Assembly (NCBI GenBank): GCA_039636785.1 | Contig: CP144169.1 | Location: 3,162,001 to 3,226,000 of the forward strand | Source: Micrococcaceae bacterium Sec5.7 | Lineage (GTDB): Bacteria > Actinomycetota > Actinomycetes > Actinomycetales > Micrococcaceae | Length of the DNA: 64,000 nucleotides | Direction: 5' to 3' | Part shown: in pieces, positions 60,936 through 64,000 of the stretch | Layout: each line of letters begins with the position of its first letter | Position numbering within the stretch: the first letter of the stretch is position 1 | Notes under the pieces: generated by a model | What the model was told of the DNA's origin: nothing | Databases searched by the model: none | What the model saw: only the letters and a program-made list of their open reading frames with translations | Made by a program: the position numbers and the translations under genes

Positions 60936-63900
60936 CTAGGCTCCCGTGTGCGCGAACCTCACCGTGGCGATCTGGAACGGACGCAGCTTTATGCTGATTT
61001 TGTGCCCGGTGTCGCTGCCTGCCACCATGGCGTTGTGGTCGATGGCCCGCTCCAGGAGGTCGGTCTCATTCACTGCGGAGTAGCTGAAGCCGGGCGTAAT
61101 CGCCGCTTTCGCCTTGGCGCCGGCCGATTCGTAGAACCGGACAACCACATCTCCCGAGCCGTCATCGGCGAGCTTGAGCGCGGTGACCACCACTGCGTCA
61201 TTGTCGATGGTGACGAGCGGCTGCACTTCCTTGCTTCCGGGGACGATCCGCTCCGGAAGATTCAGCTGGTAGCCGGACCGGACGGCGTCGAGCACCTGCG
61301 CTCCCGGAACGAGCGCGTACCGCACTGTGTGCATTCCCTGATCCGTGGTGGGGTCCGGGAAGCGCGGTGCGCGCAGGACGGACAGGCGCACCGTGGTGGT
61401 GGTGCCGCCGTTCTCCCCTGAGCTGCGGGTTATGTCGTGGCCGTAAGTCGAGTCATTCGCCACAGCTACGCCATATCCCGGTTCCCCTACGTGGACCCAG
61501 CGGTGGGCACAGATTTCGAACTTGGCGGCATCCCACGACGTGTTGCTGTGAGTGGGCCTGTATACGTGGCCATACTGGATTTCCGACGCCGAACGGTCGG
61601 CGTGGATGTCCAGCGGGAAGGCCAGCTTGAGGAACTTCTCGGTTTCATGCCAATCCACGGTGAGCTCCGTGTCGATCTGGGATGCGCCGTCCGCCAGCCG
61701 GACGATCTGTTCCGCCTTGGACGAGCCAAACGACCTGCGGATGCGGATGGCGTCCGGGCCGTGCAGTTCGATCGAGTCGACGCCGGTGATGTCCACAACG
61801 GTGTTCCGGTAGAAGGACTCGACGTCCCAGGCATCCCACAGGTTAGGGAAGTCCGGGTGCATCTGCAACAGATTGCCGCACTGGCCGAAGGCCAGGACTT
61901 CACGTTTCTTCGTCAGGTCATAGACGCTCGTGAACAGGCCCTGTTTGTTGATGCGGACACGGAGCTTTCCGTTCTCCAGCTCCCAGCCGTCGGCTGCCGC
62001 TGCCGCCGTCGTGACCGGATCCGCTGCTTGGACGGGGGCCGCCGCGAAGGAGGAAACGCCCGAACGGGAATGCGGCGCCGAGTTAAAGACCATAGTGGAA
62101 GCTGAGTACGGATCACCGGCGAGTGCCTGCTGGGCTGAGCCGATGATGGAGTTCAGTTCCGTGGCGACAGCTTCGTAGGTCTCCACTGACTCGCGGTGCA
62201 CCCAGGCGATGGAAGTGCCCGGCAGGATGTCATGGAACTGCAGCAGCAGGACCTTCTTCCAGATCCGGTCCAGGGCCTCGTAGGGGTACTCAAGACCCGT
62301 CCGGATGCTGGCCGTTGCTGCCCAAAGCTCGGCCTCGTAAAGGAGGTGCTCGCTGCGGCGGTTGCCCTGCTTGTTCTTGGCCTGGGACGTGTACGTGGCG
62401 CGGTGGTACTCGAGGTAGAGTTCGCCGGACCACACTGGTGGATTCTTGTATTCGTCCTGGGCGCCTTGGAAGAACTCGGCGGGGCTTTCCATGACCACGC
62501 GGGGGGATCCCTCGAGGTTCTTGTTGCGCTCAGTGCGTGCCAGCATTTCGCGGGTGGGTCCCCCACCGCCGTCGCCCCAGCCAAACGGGGCCAGCGATCT
62601 GGTGGCCGACCCTTTCTCCTGGAAGTTGCGGGCCGCGTGTGTCAGTTCCCGGCCGGACAGATCGGAGTTGTACGTGTCGATTGGAGGGAAGTGCGTGAAG
62701 ACCTGGGTGCCGTCAATGCCTTCCCAGTTAAACGTGTGGTGGGGAAACTTGTTGACCGTGTTCCAGGAGATTTTCTGTGTCAGGAACCATTTCGATGCCG
62801 AGAGCTTGACCAGCTGAGGCAACGCAGCAGAGTAGCCGAATGAGTCCGGCAGCCAGACTTCCTGCGTTTCAACGCCGAATTCCTCCAGGAAAAATCGTTT
62901 ACCGTGGACGAACTGGCGTGCAAGGGCTTCGCTGCCGGGCATGTTGGTATCCGACTCCACCCACATTCCGCCCACCGGGATGAACTGGCCCGACGCCGCG
63001 TGTTCCTTTACCCGGGCGTAGACGTCGGGGCGCTGCTCTTTGAGCCAGGCCAGCTGCTGTGCCTGGGACATGGCGAACTTGAAATCAGGGTGGCTGTCCA
63101 TCAGGTTGACCACATTTGCCGCGGTCCGGGCAACCTTGCGCACGGTCTCGCGCAACGGCCAGAGCCAGGCCGAGTCGATGTGTGCGTGGCCGATAGCCGT
63201 CAGCCGATGGGAGCTGGCAACCGCAGGGCTCCCCAACACCTCTTTGAGCTGCCCGCGGGCGGCCAGGACAGTGGAATGGATGTCCTGCAAGTCGATGGCG
63301 TCCAGCGACGACTCCACTGCCCGCAGGATCTCGAATTTCCTCGGGTCACCCACGGCGAGTTCTGTGCTGAGTTCCCCCAGCGTCTGGAGGTCCTGGCACA
63401 GCTCCCACAGTTCCGTGTCGAAGATGCTGATGTCCGCGCGGGACAGCCGGTACAGCGGTGTGTTCCCGGCCGAGGCCTTCTCGCCAAGTGTGGTGGGACG
63501 GAAACCGTCGGGGCCGAGGACCATGGGGTTGGCTGCCGCCTCAACGTAGACCTCGAATTTTCCGTCGGGGGCTGTGTTGTCGTCCACCGGGATCCACTGG
63601 TTCCGTGGATTGAGGCCCTTGACGACGTTGCCGTCGGGCAAGTAGACGAGCCCTTCCGCGTGGAATCCGGGGCTTTCTTCGCCGAAACCGATGTTGAAAA
63701 CGACTTCGAGATCCATCCCGGCCGGCCGTTCCGGCAGGTCAGCGGTGAGGTGGAACCAGCTGGTGCCCCAGGCCGGTCCCCAAAGCTCGCCGACGTTGGC
63801 AGATTCGTAGCTCTGGGCGAACGCAGTCTGTGGCGACACCGGTTCACCGGCCCCTCCTTCCACGTGCCAGACCTCAATGTCGAGCTGAACGGCGGGAGTG

Positions 63901-63974
63901 TGGATTACGTCCTGCAGTCTTTCGGACAGGACGCGCGCCAAGCGGTCTTCAATAAGTTTACGGTCATCGTGCAT
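60936..63974 (-). CDS. Alpha-mannosidase, GH38 family
   Basis: A 1012-residue glycoside hydrolase of family 38 acting on alpha-linked mannose. The catalytic domain shows the zinc-site block GHAHIDSAWLWPLRET, GMWVESDTNMPGSEALARQ and the nucleophile Asp in WLPDSFGYSAAL. An N-terminal beta domain of about 250 residues (GTSWFHLTADLPERP) and a long C-terminal beta region follow the usual bacterial layout. There is no signal peptide, so it is cytoplasmic. GGAG lies nine bases before the ATG. It is convergent to the alpha-galactosidase operon; its own regulation lies beyond the window end. Substrate could be mannosides or N-glycan fragments. Confidence 0.93.
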   Translation of the reverse strand: MHDDRKLIEDRLARVLSERLQDVIHTPAVQLDIEVWHVEGGAGEPVSPQTAFAQSYESANVGELWGPAWGTSWFHLTADLPERPAGMDLEVVFNIGFGEESPGFHAEGLVYLPDGNVVKGLNPRNQWIPVDDNTAPDGKFEVYVEAAANPMVLGPDGFRPTTLGEKASAGNTPLYRLSRADISIFDTELWELCQDLQTLGELSTELAVGDPRKFEILRAVESSLDAIDLQDIHSTVLAARGQLKEVLGSPAVASSHRLTAIGHAHIDSAWLWPLRETVRKVARTAANVVNLMDSHPDFKFAMSQAQQLAWLKEQRPDVYARVKEHAASGQFIPVGGMWVESDTNMPGSEALARQFVHGKRFFLEEFGVETQEVWLPDSFGYSAALPQLVKLSASKWFLTQKISWNTVNKFPHHTFNWEGIDGTQVFTHFPPIDTYNSDLSGRELTHAARNFQEKGSATRSLAPFGWGDGGGGPTREMLARTERNKNLEGSPRVVMESPAEFFQGAQDEYKNPPVWSGELYLEYHRATYTSQAKNKQGNRRSEHLLYEAELWAATASIRTGLEYPYEALDRIWKKVLLLQFHDILPGTSIAWVHRESVETYEAVATELNSIIGSAQQALAGDPYSASTMVFNSAPHSRSGVSSFAAAPVQAADPVTTAAAAADGWELENGKLRVRINKQGLFTSVYDLTKKREVLAFGQCGNLLQMHPDFPNLWDAWDVESFYRNTVVDITGVDSIELHGPDAIRIRRSFGSSKAEQIVRLADGASQIDTELTVDWHETEKFLKLAFPLDIHADRSASEIQYGHVYRPTHSNTSWDAAKFEICAHRWVHVGEPGYGVAVANDSTYGHDITRSSGENGGTTTTVRLSVLRAPRFPDPTTDQGMHTVRYALVPGAQVLDAVRSGYQLNLPERIVPGSKEVQPLVTIDNDAVVVTALKLADDGSGDVVVRFYESAGAKAKAAITPGFSYSAVNETDLLERAIDHNAMVAGSDTGHKISIKLRPFQIATVRFAHTGA

Positions 63975-64000
63975 GGGTCAGACTCCGATCAGTCGGTGCG

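Overview
The window is high-GC actinobacterial DNA with strongly GC-biased third codon positions, short Shine-Dalgarno sites often placed directly against the start codon, and many gene pairs overlapping by 4 bp. Gene content (alpha-hydroxy-acid oxidase, NADP-type glutamate dehydrogenase, KtrAB, a 'helicase/secretion neighbourhood' Tad locus, an actinobacterial PolA-like polymerase, binding-protein sugar ABC systems without their own ATPase) points to the Micrococcaceae, most likely Arthrobacter/Pseudarthrobacter. This placement is by recognition only; no search was run.

Layout. 1-8.4 kb: lldD and gdhA converge on a perfect 66-bp palindrome; then an ArsR regulator, an AcuC-like deacetylase, ktrB-ktrA potassium uptake and an MFS exporter. 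8.5-19.8 kb: proC, an unusual 600-bp gap holding two related structured elements, a SnoaL-like protein, an isomerase-fold protein with a Ppx/GppA phosphatase, an SseB-like protein, topA, a divergent ArsR/MFS pair with a probable leaderless promoter, and a large methyltransferase. 19.9-25.7 kb is a worn accessory region: lipoproteins, a serine-protease tail fragment, an IS1380-type remnant, a TipA-like MerR gene with a textbook 19-bp-spacer promoter, a NYN-domain protein and a frameshifted PheS-like gene.

25.7-37.4 kb: TrhO, a GNAT enzyme, an MrfA/YprA-like helicase and, convergent to it, a seven-gene Tad pilus set (cpaE-like, tadA, tadB, tadC, Flp-type pilin, tadE, second TadE-like), mostly joined by 4-bp overlaps; then a PolA-family polymerase. 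37.4-40.4 kb is a lower-GC insert: a secreted aromatic-rich peptide gene broken by one frameshift, an ABC ATPase and permease, and a decayed transposase. 40.4-48.2 kb returns to core genes: CHAD protein, YegP-like protein, CoA-type Nudix hydrolase, nth, a membrane protein, a frameshifted hypothetical gene and acs.

48.2-64 kb is devoted to carbohydrates. One operon encodes a binding protein, two permeases and a DeoR repressor, with a perfect palindrome at the predicted start of transcription. A second locus has a Gfo/Idh/MocA dehydrogenase plus LacI repressor diverging from two permeases, a binding protein and a GH36 alpha-galactosidase, with LacI-type operators in the divergent gap. A GH38 alpha-mannosidase lies convergent at the end. 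Neither transporter has an ATPase gene here, so both probably use a shared MsiK-type ATPase encoded elsewhere. The likely physiology is uptake and hydrolysis of galactosides and mannosides from plant material.

The best candidates for something undescribed are the paired structured elements at 9444-9817 and the peptide/ABC cassette at 37492-39677. Three genes (near 23515, 37553 and 45515) are each broken by a single one-base shift, so sequencing error must be excluded before calling them pseudogenes.
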